From assembly GCF_023008245.1 (NCBI RefSeq), contig NZ_CP090145.1:2480001-2544000 (forward strand): a stretch of DNA of 64,000 nt, read 5' to 3'. Origin of the DNA: Flavobacterium sediminilitoris (GTDB lineage: Bacteria > Bacteroidota > Bacteroidia > Flavobacteriales > Flavobacteriaceae). Each line of letters starts with the position of its first letter. Within the stretch, counting starts at the first letter, position 1. Positions 47,921 to 56,659 of this stretch are shown one piece after another. The translations under genes were made by a program, and so were the position numbers. The notes beneath the pieces were generated by a model. The model saw nothing but the letters and a program-made list of their open reading frames with translations. It did no database searches and was not told the DNA's origin.

Positions 47921-47926
47921 TCGTTT

Positions 47927-49222
47927 TTATTTTAAATAATCATCAATTGCTTTCTTATTTTTAATGGCGTATTTAAATGGTTTATTAGATTTATCTTCAT
48001 CAATTAATCCTAGTTTTATAAGTTCATTTATATCCTTACTTGCTGTCTGTCTTACAATTTCATGTTTTTCACTATAGGAATTCACTGTGACATTGTTTTT
48101 TTCTTTTAAGTATAAAAAACCAATTAGATCAGCTTGTCTTTTATTTAGTCCTTTGTTAAGTAATTCATATGAAACAAGGTTTGCTTTTTTTCTCTCATCT
48201 AATTTTTTATCTCTATATTGTATTAATTTTTCAAATGCTATTCTAATATTTTTTATTGAGTAAGTAATAAAATAGTTTAAATCATTTTCATCATATTCAG
48301 TTTTAAGAAAAGCTTTGTCATATTGAGTTCTAGATTCTAGTATTACTCTTGAAATGGAAATATTTTTAACTAATGTGTAGCCTTTTTTTAATAAATACCA
48401 ATAGAATAATGCTCTTGCTGTTCTTCCATTACCATCTTTAAATGGATGAATATATCCAATCATAAAATGAATAATTGAAGCTTTAATAATAGGATGAATA
48501 AACTTTTCATCATCATTAATAAATTCGCATAACTCTCCCATTAATGATTTTACTTCATTCCAATCTGGTGGAATATGGGCAATTTCTCCATCAACATGAT
48601 CAGTTACATATACTTCCCCTTCTCGAAAATCACCAGAATACTTTTCCGCATCTGTATTAGCAGTCATGATTTTATGAAGTTCAATAATTATTTTAAAGTC
48701 AATACTAGCATTTACGAATTCGCTTATGTATTCAATAGCTCTTAAGTTATTGAATATCATTTGTTCTGATTCATTTCTTGGATTTCGACCAGATTTAAGC
48801 ATATCTCTAGCTACTTCTGTAGTTGTTGCTGCTCCTTCAACTTGCGAGGATGCTACTGCTTCTTCAAGCAATGAACTTTTAAAAAATTCTATTCTATCTG
48901 ACGGTAGGATAGGATTCTGCTGAAGTCCTCCTATTAATTTTAAATCAAAATCATGCAGGTTTTTAGAAATATATTCGGAAATAAAATAATTGAATGTATA
49001 GTTTCCAAATTTTATTTTTTCATATTTTGAAGTTCTGTATGTCTTAAGTAATGTCCAATTTTCTATTTGACTATCAAATGGAGCATCTTTTCTGTATTTT
49101 AAATCGTCCCAATAATAATATTTTTCATCAGATTTTATAATGAAATCTCTAAATTCTCCCTTCCAAACTTTTTGTAAGTACTCAATATTTAATTTGGTAT
49201 ATGGTTGTTTTTCAAGTTTCAT
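47927..49222 (-). CDS. Class II Fic-family AMP transferase with C-terminal wHTH
   Basis: 431 residues. A Fic_N-type N-terminus carries the autoinhibitory motif SSQVEG (125-130, [S/T]xxxE[G/N]). The Fic core motif HPFKDGNGRTAR is at 259-270 with the catalytic His 259. A C-terminal winged helix (~370-431) may bind DNA. Such proteins transfer AMP (or another phosphonucleotide) to target proteins and are self-inhibited until the N-terminal glutamate is displaced. This is the left-most gene of the minus-strand cassette array. Confidence 0.92.
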   Translation of the reverse strand: MKLEKQPYTKLNIEYLQKVWKGEFRDFIIKSDEKYYYWDDLKYRKDAPFDSQIENWTLLKTYRTSKYEKIKFGNYTFNYFISEYISKNLHDFDLKLIGGLQQNPILPSDRIEFFKSSLLEEAVASSQVEGAATTTEVARDMLKSGRNPRNESEQMIFNNLRAIEYISEFVNASIDFKIIIELHKIMTANTDAEKYSGDFREGEVYVTDHVDGEIAHIPPDWNEVKSLMGELCEFINDDEKFIHPIIKASIIHFMIGYIHPFKDGNGRTARALFYWYLLKKGYTLVKNISISRVILESRTQYDKAFLKTEYDENDLNYFITYSIKNIRIAFEKLIQYRDKKLDERKKANLVSYELLNKGLNKRQADLIGFLYLKEKNNVTVNSYSEKHEIVRQTASKDINELIKLGLIDEDKSNKPFKYAIKNKKAIDDYLK

Positions 49223-49299
49223 TTTATATGATTGTTAAATTGTCGTTCAAAATTAACAATGTTTATTTGACAATGCAAATTTTTCTGAATTAAAATGTC

Positions 49300-49432
49300 G
49301 CACAACGGTTAAGTATAACCGTCAGTTACGGGTTAAAGTTACTAAATTTAAGTTTATGCACTAGCCTTAGCAATTCCGAGTGGATTCGGGCTCAGTCGAA
49401 TCCGCCGTAATTGCGGTTATACATTGTTGTGC
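49300..49432 (-). repeat. attC-like palindrome R3, family A (133 bp)
   Basis: In + orientation: GCACAAC at 49300, arm GTATAACCGTCAGTTACGG, a ~75-base loop, arm CCGTAATTGCGGTTATAC and end GTTGTGC at 49426. One base (T) is unpaired in the left arm. Confidence 0.88.
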
Positions 49433-49908
49433 AACGTTTTTTTTAATTCAATCGCATCTGTAAATTTTTCGCGAAACTTATTCTCAATTTCCATATTTTT
49501 TGTTTTAAAAATTGTTGCTGTTCCGTCAAAACTTATAATTTCAATTTCGCTTTGTTTGTTTAAAAATTCATTCGGTTTGTTCCAAATATCAGAGTTTAAG
49601 TCCGCATAAGGCAATTCCGATTTTTTTAGTTTTGGAATATCATTTTTAAATCCGCAAAACACACACCAAGAAAAATCAATTTTGCGGTTTTTTATGATTT
49701 CCAAAAGTTCAATTCCGCTAAAAGTTATTTTTTCCGATTCAAAATCCAGTTTTTCAATTCTGCCTTTTTGGTCGTAATCTAAAATTCGATAATCTTGATT
49801 TGTTAATAACCAATTTAATTCAGAAAACTCCTTTTCAAACGGTTCTATTATTTCATACAATTCAGTGTGAAATTCAACTTGTTTTGTGTTTTCTAATATT
49901 AATGTCAT
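49417..49908 (-). CDS. Hypothetical cassette protein
   Basis: 163 residues starting at MTLILENTKQ (49908), 18 bp from the preceding palindrome; the longer frame to 50025 is repeat-derived. Soluble, acidic-basic alternating sequence with IDFSWCVFCGFKN in the middle. The C-terminus TLHNNV and its TAA stop are encoded by palindrome R3, so the gene has no stop of its own before the repeat. No family recognised. Confidence 0.6.
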   Translation of the reverse strand: MTLILENTKQVEFHTELYEIIEPFEKEFSELNWLLTNQDYRILDYDQKGRIEKLDFESEKITFSGIELLEIIKNRKIDFSWCVFCGFKNDIPKLKKSELPYADLNSDIWNKPNEFLNKQSEIEIISFDGTATIFKTKNMEIENKFREKFTDAIELKKTLHNNV

Positions 49909-49925
49909 CGTTTTTTTTAAATGTG

Positions 49926-50058
49926 CTACAACGGTTTGGGGTTTTGCGTTCGGGCGGGAAATAGAAGCACAAAAGCTTGTTTTATTACTAAAGTTTAATT
50001 GAAAAACTTCTGTTGAATTTTGCACTTCAGCCCGCCTGACGCAAAACCCTTGTTAGCG
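49926..50058 (-). repeat. attC-like palindrome R4, family D (133 bp)
   Basis: CTACAAC at 49926 and GTTAGCG ending at 50058. The arms GGGTTTTGCGTTCGGGCGGG and CCCGCCTGACGCAAAACCC pair with one extra base in the left arm. Confidence 0.85.
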
Positions 50059-50068
50059 GTTCGGGCTT

Positions 50069-50233
50069 TCATTGTTTCTTAGTCTGTGTTATAAAAAATA
50101 TTAGACTGAGGACGAGAAAAACAATGTTTACAGCCCGAGCAAAAGGAGGTGCACCTTCAGGATAAATTTGCCCCAATAAAACTATTGAATTTAGAATAAT
50201 CAAAATGACTATTAATGTTTTTCGGTTTTTCAT
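50069..50233 (-). CDS. Small two-helix membrane protein (54 residues)
   Basis: MKNRKTLIVI starts at 50233 and the frame ends TQTKKQ with TGA at 50069. Two hydrophobic helices (~5-21 and ~34-48) flank the loop GQIYPEGAPPFARAV. It lies in the same cassette as the DinB-like gene, downstream of it by 34 bp. Function unknown. Confidence 0.5.
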   Translation of the reverse strand: MKNRKTLIVILIILNSIVLLGQIYPEGAPPFARAVNIVFLVLSLIFFITQTKKQ

Positions 50234-50267
50234 AATAATCCCTGTTTTTTATTTAATTTAAATATTG

Positions 50268-50738
50268 TCAATTCTTAGTTTGCATTTTCTTTATCAAAGA
50301 AATTTGTCCCAAATGATAATAGCTATGTTCAATTACACCTTCAATATTTCGTAAAAATGTCCCATACTTTTCATCAATAAACGGTTGGTCAAAATAACTG
50401 TCGTCCATTAGCTCAACTTTGTTCGCAAACTTTTCAGAATTGTTCAAAAAGTCAGCAACTAATTTATTCCAATCAGCTTCTGCTATAATTGGCGGAAGGT
50501 CAAAACTATACTTGTCGCTAATTTCAAGTTTTCCATTTTTAAAAGCGTTTAATAGTCCTTCCAAATAATAGTTTATATGATAAGTCAGAGCTGCTATAGT
50601 ATTTAGGTTGGCTACTTTTTGGGTTGCTTGCTCCCAATTAATATTTTGTATTTGTTCTTTATAGTTGGTGTTTGCAATCCAATGTCCATTGAGTAAAACT
50701 TCTCTTAGTCGGCTTGCAATTGTTATATTTCTTGTCAT
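50268..50738 (-). CDS. DinB-family protein (cassette-borne)
   Basis: 156 residues of the DinB-like four-helix bundle. IAALTYHINYYLEGLLNAF and GVIEHSYYHLGQISLIKKM provide the conserved histidines for the metal site. It is unlike the DinB at 31115 beyond the fold. First gene of a two-gene cassette between palindromes R4 and R5. Confidence 0.82.
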   Translation of the reverse strand: MTRNITIASRLREVLLNGHWIANTNYKEQIQNINWEQATQKVANLNTIAALTYHINYYLEGLLNAFKNGKLEISDKYSFDLPPIIAEADWNKLVADFLNNSEKFANKVELMDDSYFDQPFIDEKYGTFLRNIEGVIEHSYYHLGQISLIKKMQTKN

Positions 50739-50785
50739 TATTCTTTAAGTTAAATTATTGAGTTAAGGTTCGTCCTTGCCTGACC

Positions 50786-50916
50786 GCTAACGGCCCGTAT
50801 AACCGTCAGTTACGTGTTAATATGCGTTAATTTTCGGTTTAGCACTGACCTTAGCAATTCCGAGTGGATTCGGACGTAGTCGAATCCGCCGTAATTGCGG
50901 TTATACATTGTTGTAT
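50786..50916 (-). repeat. attC-like palindrome R5, family A (131 bp)
   Basis: GCTAAC at 50786, right core GTTGTAT to 50916. The interior is almost identical to R7 and R15, with the same GTATAACCG and CGGTTATAC arms. Confidence 0.88.
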
Positions 50917-50928
50917 GCAGTTTTTATT

Positions 50929-52128
50929 TTAATAATTGTCATTTTGGAAATCGTCTATAAATGGTTGTTTAATTGGTGGTGACCAGTTTAGAATATTGAA
51001 ATCAGAGCTTGTCAAAGTTTTGTTTGTCGCATTGGGATTTAAATAAATATAAACGTCATTAATGTCTTCTCCTGTTTGCATTATTGAATTGTCTTTAATG
51101 AAAATAATTCCGGTAATTTTTTTGGCAACATCTGATATCTTTAAGTTATGACCAGTCAAGTCTGGAAAAATGATTTCCAGATCAGTATTGTCTTTGGTTA
51201 GTTCCATAAAAACTCTTCTTGCTAAAGACCTCAAGAAAGTACTGAAGAATTCTCCAAGTGTTGAGTTTAATTCTTGATTGAACCAAGGATTTATTACGAA
51301 TGTAATTAAGCTCGGTTCATCAATCAACAATTTATTGTAATAATCTAAAATCTTGTATTTGTAGTCAATTGCCAATTTGTATGGATCCATTGCTCTCGTA
51401 GTTGTAAGAACTGTATTTTTCCCAGGCTGTGAGTATGAAATCCTAAATGATGCTTTATTTCCGCTAATTAATGTATGACTATAATATTTACTACCTTGAT
51501 TTATGCATTTTTCAAGTTCTGCTATAAGATTTCCAGATTGTAATTCTGACACAAAATCTGCTTTAGTTCTTAAAAAATCAACATCATAAATGTCATCTAT
51601 TCCGATTAAATAGTCTTGTCTTGTGGTTTTAGATTTTACTCGAGTTAAAATTTGGTCAGTTAATTCTGTATGAGTAGGAATTAAGCATTTTACATCTGTA
51701 TATATCTTTTTTGTTGACAAATCTAAACTAATGTCTAAATCAATTTCTTGCTGTCCAATTTGTTTTGCAATACTGTCTACAAAGTCATTTACATTGCCTC
51801 TGTCTGGAAAAGTAATATTAGATAAATCTTGAAATTGAATCCAATAATCCAATGCAACTAATTCAGAATAAGCTCCTGCCCATTTATAACCCTTTGTTTG
51901 ACCAATTTGCTTTGCAGTATTGATAACCTCGGTAATAATATCTTCTGAATCAGAAAAGTAATCGTTAATCCTTTTTAAGCGTTCAATAAAATTATTGCTA
52001 AAAACACTATAATTGTCATTACTTTGTAAAGCTCCAATGCAATTATTTATGATATTGTTATTTGAAAAGCTAATCTCCTTTTTAAAAATATTTTCAAGTA
52101 TCTGTTTGTAGTTTTCAACCTGTGTCAT
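50929..52128 (-). CDS. Hypothetical protein with a possible PD-(D/E)XK nuclease core
   Basis: 399 residues, soluble. Residues ~85-150 contain AGAYSELVALDYW followed by EIDLDISLDLSTKKIYTDVK. That is an E, then D with ~10-15 residues to DxK arrangement, which is the pattern of PD-(D/E)XK nuclease cores. The rest is unrecognised and includes LITFVINPWFNQEL and LARRVFMELTKD. A restriction-like or defence role is an inference. Its upstream side is the 420-bp gene-free stretch to 52549. Confidence 0.5.
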   Translation of the reverse strand: MTQVENYKQILENIFKKEISFSNNNIINNCIGALQSNDNYSVFSNNFIERLKRINDYFSDSEDIITEVINTAKQIGQTKGYKWAGAYSELVALDYWIQFQDLSNITFPDRGNVNDFVDSIAKQIGQQEIDLDISLDLSTKKIYTDVKCLIPTHTELTDQILTRVKSKTTRQDYLIGIDDIYDVDFLRTKADFVSELQSGNLIAELEKCINQGSKYYSHTLISGNKASFRISYSQPGKNTVLTTTRAMDPYKLAIDYKYKILDYYNKLLIDEPSLITFVINPWFNQELNSTLGEFFSTFLRSLARRVFMELTKDNTDLEIIFPDLTGHNLKISDVAKKITGIIFIKDNSIMQTGEDINDVYIYLNPNATNKTLTSSDFNILNWSPPIKQPFIDDFQNDNY

Positions 52129-52549
52129 TCAATCTCAATGTTTTGCTCTAATTGCATACAACACAAATATATACGAAAGTTTTTAATAAATTAAAAAAGC
52201 GTCAAAAGAATAATCAAAAAACCTATAAATCACAACTATTCAGGTCGTTGTATCGTGATTATAGTTTGCTTAATTGGTATATATAATTAAAAAATATTAT
52301 ACTTACAGTTATAATATATATATATTAATTGGGGCAATACATTGAAACATTTTATAATACAAACAGAAGTCATAAACAATTAAATAATTTAACTATTTTA
52401 GAGTATCAAAAATTAATCAATAACAATTTAAAAATGACAGTTTAGGGTCGATTAAAATTTGTCCACTTTTTTCTAGGAATTCCACTAAGTCAAATATACA
52501 AAAAGATCGTCCCATTAAACAGCCAAACCCCACTTGCTCAAAACCGCTG
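52129..52549. other. Gene-free cassette spacer with atypical repeat
   Basis: No intact gene. ATACAAC near 52155 and the terminus GCTGTTATGC at 52547-52556 look like cassette-repeat ends but lie ~400 bp apart. The sequence around 52437-52475 (GGGTCGATTAAAATTTGTCC) resembles a transposon end, so the spacer may be a repeat expanded by a decayed insertion. Confidence 0.45.
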
Positions 52550-53182
52550 TTATGCACAGTTATATTTGGTTTCTGCTAATTTATTATTTATGCCTTTCCC
52601 TTTTATAATTGAAATATGAGAGTTGTCGATTTTGTCTTGATGATGGATGTGTATTTCATATTCACAATCAAGAATATGTTTTTCACCTATTGTCCTTGAA
52701 AAAATTTTCCTTTCAGTACCTTTCTCCATAATAAATGGTAAATGTTCATTATGAAGTATTAAATCTTCTGATATAAGTTCGAATTTTGTCAAAGTAGTTC
52801 TTTCTCCAATATTTTCAATCCCAATTTGTAATTCTCCATCTGCACCTTGACTCATTGTACTTGTTATTTTTACATCAGGTCTCACAGTAAGATTAAGCTT
52901 TTTATTTTCAATATCTTTCAAATCTTTTAAGGCTGACACTAAGTTGGTTAATTTGTCAATTTGATTTTGTTTGTCTTTATCTGTAATAAATAGAAAAATG
53001 AAAGCTCCAAAAGTTGCCAAATTACCTATTGCAGAAATAATTTGAAATGTAATATTTAAATTTTTTTCACTCTCACTTTCCTCAATAGAAACTTTAGTTA
53101 CATCAGATTTTAAAGCTTTTTTATCTGAGGCACATGATGTAATTATTTAACTTAGGAATATTATTTGGATTAGTTTTTTCAT
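52550..53182 (-). pseudogene. Lipoprotein gene with in-frame stop in the signal peptide
   Basis: The frame open to 53020 starts inside a protein. Upstream it continues without shift to ATG 53182: MKKLIQIIFLS, TAA at 53147-53149, then IITSCASDKKALKSD, a classic lipobox (ITSC) broken by one stop. The remainder has a membrane helix (FQIISAIGNLATFGAFIFLF) and a beta-rich region with IQIGIENIGERTTLTKFELI-like strands. The normal stop TAA at 52550 lies in the repeat core GCATAAC. The function of the intact protein is unknown. Confidence 0.75.
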
Positions 53183-53188
53183 AATTAT

Positions 53189-53320
53189 GCATAACGTTCC
53201 GGCGCTTGGCAAGGTTGCGAGCTTCGGAACCGATTATTTTATGTTAAAAATAAAATTTCTTGCGAGAAATAAACGTGAATTTACTATAAAATTCGCAATC
53301 TTGCCAAACGCCTGTTAGCA
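53189..53320 (-). repeat. attC-like palindrome R6 (132 bp)
   Basis: GCATAAC at 53189 and GTTAGCA to 53320. The arms GGCGCTTGGCAAGGTTGCG and CGCAATCTTGCCAAACGCC pair over 19 bp with two imperfect positions. Confidence 0.85.
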
Positions 53321-53337
53321 GTAGTAGTTTTATTTAC

Positions 53338-53712
53338 TCATTCTGGATCAACCATCATCCATGGTAATATTTCATCACAAGGGAAATTTTCACCCCAATT
53401 AATTTCGATATTCATTTTTGAAATATCATTTTTGTGAATTTCAGAAAGATTTGAAGAATCTTCAGTTGTCCAATATATTTCAACAGGAATAGAAAAAGAA
53501 CCAGGAGTTATAAAATCTATTTTAGCAAACATTTTATTATCAACTTGTTTAATTTCAGAATCTTGCATTCCAATAATGATTTGAAAGTCAAGTTCTTCAA
53601 AATTTTTAAATCCAGTTCTAATACTTCCTTTTTCAAATAATTGTTTACTCAATTCTTTTTGAAATGTTGGATGAAATTCATCACTTAAAAATAATGCCCA
53701 ATCGAATGCCAT
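53338..53712 (-). CDS. Hypothetical cassette protein
   Basis: 124 residues, soluble, starting MAFDWALFLSDEFHPTF. Mixed alpha/beta with FDFQIIIGMQDSEI-like strands and a PWMMVDPE end. It lies between palindromes R6 and R7. No family recognised. Confidence 0.6.
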   Translation of the reverse strand: MAFDWALFLSDEFHPTFQKELSKQLFEKGSIRTGFKNFEELDFQIIIGMQDSEIKQVDNKMFAKIDFITPGSFSIPVEIYWTTEDSSNLSEIHKNDISKMNIEINWGENFPCDEILPWMMVDPE

Positions 53713-53742
53713 ATATTTTACGTTCTGTTTTTTTACTATTAC

Positions 53743-53875
53743 TGCTAACGGTCTCGTATAACCGTCAGTTACGGGTTAATATGCGTTAATTTTCGGTTTA
53801 GTACTGACTTTAGCAATTCCGAGTGGATTCGGACGTAGTCGAATCCGCCGTAATTGCGGTTATACATTGTTGTGC
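53743..53875 (-). repeat. attC-like palindrome R7, family A (133 bp)
   Basis: TGCTAAC at 53743, GTTGTGC to 53875. It is essentially the same sequence as R15 at 62048, 8.3 kb away. Confidence 0.88.
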
Positions 53876-53883
53876 AACGTTTT

Positions 53884-54477
53884 TTATTTATTACTTTTGG
53901 TAGATTCACTTTTTTCTTCAAATGATTTATTTTCAGGCTGAAATAAAAGTAGTCCAAGTCCCAATGCAAATAGAAAACAAGAAACCGCCATCAACATCCC
54001 ATTTTTTAAGATGAAAAACGAAATTCCGATAAATGGCGCTCCAAGTATTGCCAATAAGGAAATTAATGGTTTTCCACGAATAAAATTCCACGCGTGCAGC
54101 GATAATCCAATCAATAGGAGTGAAGGTCCGAATACTTGAAATGGATAAAATATTGAAGGTGTTTTACTAATTTGATTTCCCAATTCGGCTCTTCCTTCAA
54201 AGTCCATTCCGTAGCTCCACATTAGCAAATCTAAAGCGCAAAGTCCAATATTGCCAATTACTCCCAAGGTTGTTAAAAAGGAAGCAACTGAATTTATTTT
54301 ATTTTTAGGGAAGACATTATTAAAATTGATTAGAAGTGCTCCGCCAATCAAGTTCATCCAATGGGCAAAATCAATCGGTTTCTGAGAATAAATGAATTCT
54401 CCACCTTGTGAGAACATTATATAACTGATTACGAATAGGGTAAGTCCAACAAGACATAATATTTTGGTTTTATTCAT
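53884..54477 (-). CDS. Polytopic membrane protein
   Basis: 197 residues starting MNKTKILCLVG (54477); the frame upstream to 54558 is encoded by palindrome R8 and is rejected. About six hydrophobic helices with the polar loops GEFIYSQKPIDFAHW and DFEGRAELGNQISKTPS, and a charged tail (ENKSFEEKSESTKSNK). No recognised motif. Single gene between R7 and R8. Confidence 0.65.
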   Translation of the reverse strand: MNKTKILCLVGLTLFVISYIMFSQGGEFIYSQKPIDFAHWMNLIGGALLINFNNVFPKNKINSVASFLTTLGVIGNIGLCALDLLMWSYGMDFEGRAELGNQISKTPSIFYPFQVFGPSLLLIGLSLHAWNFIRGKPLISLLAILGAPFIGISFFILKNGMLMAVSCFLFALGLGLLLFQPENKSFEEKSESTKSNK

Positions 54478-54502
54478 ATTTTCAGGCAGTTTTTCAAATG
54501 TT

Positions 54503-54640
54503 GCACAACGGGTTACAGCTAAAATAAGTGGCGACGAGCCAAAACCTAGCCAAAACAAATATACCGCAAACTTTTGAATTTTTGGAGAAAATTCGGAAGT
54601 ATGCCCTTGCCTTAGCCATTTATTTTAACTGCTGTTGTAC
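54503..54640 (-). repeat. attC-like palindrome R8, family C (138 bp)
   Basis: GCACAAC at 54503 and GTTGTAC to 54640. The arms CAGCTAAAATAAGTGGCGACG and CTTAGCCATTTATTTTAACTG are 21 long. The ~100-bp core is identical to R12 at 59548. Confidence 0.85.
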
Positions 54641-54648
54641 ACATTACT

Positions 54649-55170
54649 TTATAACCATTTTCTTATTAGTTCATTAAGGCCTAGTAATATTCCGTCATAA
54701 TAGTTTCCTTTTTTAAACTCAGGTATCATATTTTCGTCAATTACTTTTTTGCAGAACTCGTCAGAAAGATAAAGTTGTTTTGTTTTGTCAGTTGTTGAAA
54801 TTCTGATTGTTTTTAAGTTTCTACTTAAAACAACTGTAAGTCCATTTCCGTTATTGTTTTTTCCCACTTTCCAATTTTCTGAAATTTTGATAGCATATTG
54901 GTCAAATTCCATACTCTTTGGAATTGAATCTATAGTTATTACCGCAATCTCTCGGTTTGATGTGTTTTGATAGTAACTGAGAAATTTAGTCAGTTGATCT
55001 TCTTGTGCCTCCGTGAATATATTCTCAAAGTCATTTATAAATCCGATTTGTTTTGGAAAATTGGATTCGGTTTGTTCCGTTTTTTGAGATAAAGAATTCG
55101 TCTCCATTTTTGCAGTTTTGCAAGAAATGAAAATTACGAATACAATTATTAAAATTTTACGGAGTGTCAT
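54649..55170 (-). CDS. TPM-domain lipoprotein
   Basis: 173 residues from MTLRKILIIV (55170). Lipobox VIFISCKTA. The TPM (TLP18.3/Psb32/MOLO-1-like) domain spans ~45-170: FINDFENIFTEAQEDQLTKFL, EIAVITIDSIP, GKNNNGNGLTVVLSRNLKTIRI and FKKGNYYDGILLGLNELI. These are thylakoid- or periplasm-facing phosphatase-like or structural domains. Single cassette gene between R8 and R9. Confidence 0.85.
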   Translation of the reverse strand: MTLRKILIIVFVIFISCKTAKMETNSLSQKTEQTESNFPKQIGFINDFENIFTEAQEDQLTKFLSYYQNTSNREIAVITIDSIPKSMEFDQYAIKISENWKVGKNNNGNGLTVVLSRNLKTIRISTTDKTKQLYLSDEFCKKVIDENMIPEFKKGNYYDGILLGLNELIRKWL

Positions 55171-55182
55171 TTTTAGTATTGT

Positions 55183-55313
55183 GTACAACGGTATAGGCTA
55201 TGAGTGGTTGCGTGGGTTAGCACTTGACTTTGCAAGTACATACCAAACTGAAAATCCGCGAAGATTTTCAAAAGGAGGCGAGAACAAGCAATTACTTATA
55301 GTCATTGTTGTGC
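55183..55313 (-). repeat. attC-like palindrome R9, family B (131 bp)
   Basis: GTACAAC at 55183 and GTTGTGC to 55313. The arms GGCTATGAGTGGTTGCGTG and CAAGCAATTACTTATAGTC pair with several G-T wobbles on the + strand. Confidence 0.88.
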
Positions 55314-56503
55314 ATAGTTTTATTTCTTATAATTCTATCTTGTAATTCATCTAGTTTTAAATCTTGTACTTTTGACTTCATATGTTCTATATGAGAGTTA
55401 ATGTTTTTTAATTCGTGTTTTAATCGAATCATTTTACTATCGTCAAATCCACTTGGGTCACTATTATCTAAAGAATGATATTGTTCATTTAAAGCTTCTT
55501 CCACAAATCCTCTTTTATCAATTAGAAACTTTAATTCATCTTCAAGTACTATTTTTTGTTTTAATATTTTCTCTTTAATTTCTCTATATTCAAGATATTC
55601 TCTTTTTTTTCTCATATTTTGAAGACGTCTTCTCTCATCAAGTTGTCTTAAATCTCTAATTTCTTGAATAGCGTTATCATTTATTTTTTCGTTTAAATAG
55701 TCTCTTGCAAATTCAAGAAATCTATCCGATTGATACATATGAAAAGGCTGTTCTGTCTCCGTTTGAAATTCTTTCTTTAATTCAGGTCTTGGGCTTAAGG
55801 TTTTTCCTTTAAATCTTACCCACCAATCTTCTTTTCTATCATCTGTTATAAGGATTATACTTTGTTTTAGTTCTTTACTTTTTTCTAATATTTGTTTCCA
55901 AACTATCAAATCCCCAAACTTTCTTACATCTTTTGAAGTTTCATCTTTTTTCCCAACGTCTTTATAGCCAGGTGGGATTTTATCTAAAAATCTGATTTCT
56001 CCTTCTTTATAGATTTCCTCGAGTTTACTTTTTTCATATTCGTTGCCGACCTTTTCATTAAATAAATTCTCAATTTTATTCAAAATATCGTCTTGATGAA
56101 TTCTCTTATTATGAAATTCTTTAGATTCAGTTAATTGACCACAAATTTCCTCACTTAAAATTGAAAACTTTTTTAATAATTTTGGTGTAATAAATGGATG
56201 TTGACGAGAATTTTTAAATTCATTTTCTATGGATTTTAATGAATTAATTGCTTCCTCATATGATTTTTCCTGTTGACTTATTACATTGAGCCTATTTTCG
56301 AAAAATTCGCTTGCAGATTGGTGAGGAATCCAAATTCTATCTTTGACTTTTTCTAAAATTTTAAAGAAATCATCCCTAGTTTCATCTGAATACCTGTAAA
56401 GATTTAAAAGAATATTTGCATCAAAAACAAACAATGAATTTCCCCACAGGTGGTTGATTTCTTCATCGATTAATTTGAAATATCCGGGAAATTTTGATTT
56501 CAT
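55292..56503 (-). CDS. PIN-like domain (PIN_8 type) protein
   Basis: 403 residues. The N-terminal PIN-like nuclease domain starts LFVFDANILLNLYRY with Asp 28, contains IWIPHQSASEFFENR and later ILITDDRKEDWW, matching the fold's acidic residues. The C-terminal ~150 residues form a long charged coiled coil (QLDERRRLQNMRKKREYL). The protein tail and TAA stop are read from palindrome R9. A ribonuclease toxin or RNA-processing enzyme is plausible; no antitoxin gene is adjacent. Confidence 0.8.
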   Translation of the reverse strand: MKSKFPGYFKLIDEEINHLWGNSLFVFDANILLNLYRYSDETRDDFFKILEKVKDRIWIPHQSASEFFENRLNVISQQEKSYEEAINSLKSIENEFKNSRQHPFITPKLLKKFSILSEEICGQLTESKEFHNKRIHQDDILNKIENLFNEKVGNEYEKSKLEEIYKEGEIRFLDKIPPGYKDVGKKDETSKDVRKFGDLIVWKQILEKSKELKQSIILITDDRKEDWWVRFKGKTLSPRPELKKEFQTETEQPFHMYQSDRFLEFARDYLNEKINDNAIQEIRDLRQLDERRRLQNMRKKREYLEYREIKEKILKQKIVLEDELKFLIDKRGFVEEALNEQYHSLDNSDPSGFDDSKMIRLKHELKNINSHIEHMKSKVQDLKLDELQDRIIRNKTMHNNDYK

Positions 56504-56523
56504 ATTCTCTTTTTTTTAATTAT

Positions 56524-56654
56524 GCACAACGGTCTAGTGTATGAGTAGTAGCGGATTTTACTCACAAACCTTTCGGTTTTGCACTGACCTTTGTTTTATG
56601 TTTATACTTTTGTTTTATCACTTAAACCGCTATTACTTATACACCGTGTTGGGC
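56524..56654 (-). repeat. attC-like palindrome R10 (131 bp)
   Basis: GCACAAC at 56524 and GTTGGGC to 56654. The arms GTGTATGAGTAGTAGCGG and CCGCTATTACTTATACAC differ only at two G-T wobble positions on the + strand. Confidence 0.86.
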
Positions 56655-56659
56655 GTTCG

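Larger units (their letters stand above)
46666..47926. other. Gene-poor 1.26-kb region
   Basis: No intact gene. It holds an inverted sequence (GTCAAGTAGC at ~47148 and its complement at ~47190), a 10-bp tandem array (47271-47320), a transposase fragment (47600-47755) and, at its right edge, a palindrome-end sequence (47899-47920) that starts the cassette array. Confidence 0.6.

Noticed and set aside
52437..52500. GGGTCGATTAAAATTTGTCC and following bases as a possible IS21-type end
   Set aside because: Only one end is seen and no transposase sequence is adjacent. Mentioned as a possibility only.
54478..54558. N-terminal extension of the membrane protein gene at 53884
   Set aside because: These codons are part of palindrome R8 and are not shared with the protein's helical pattern.
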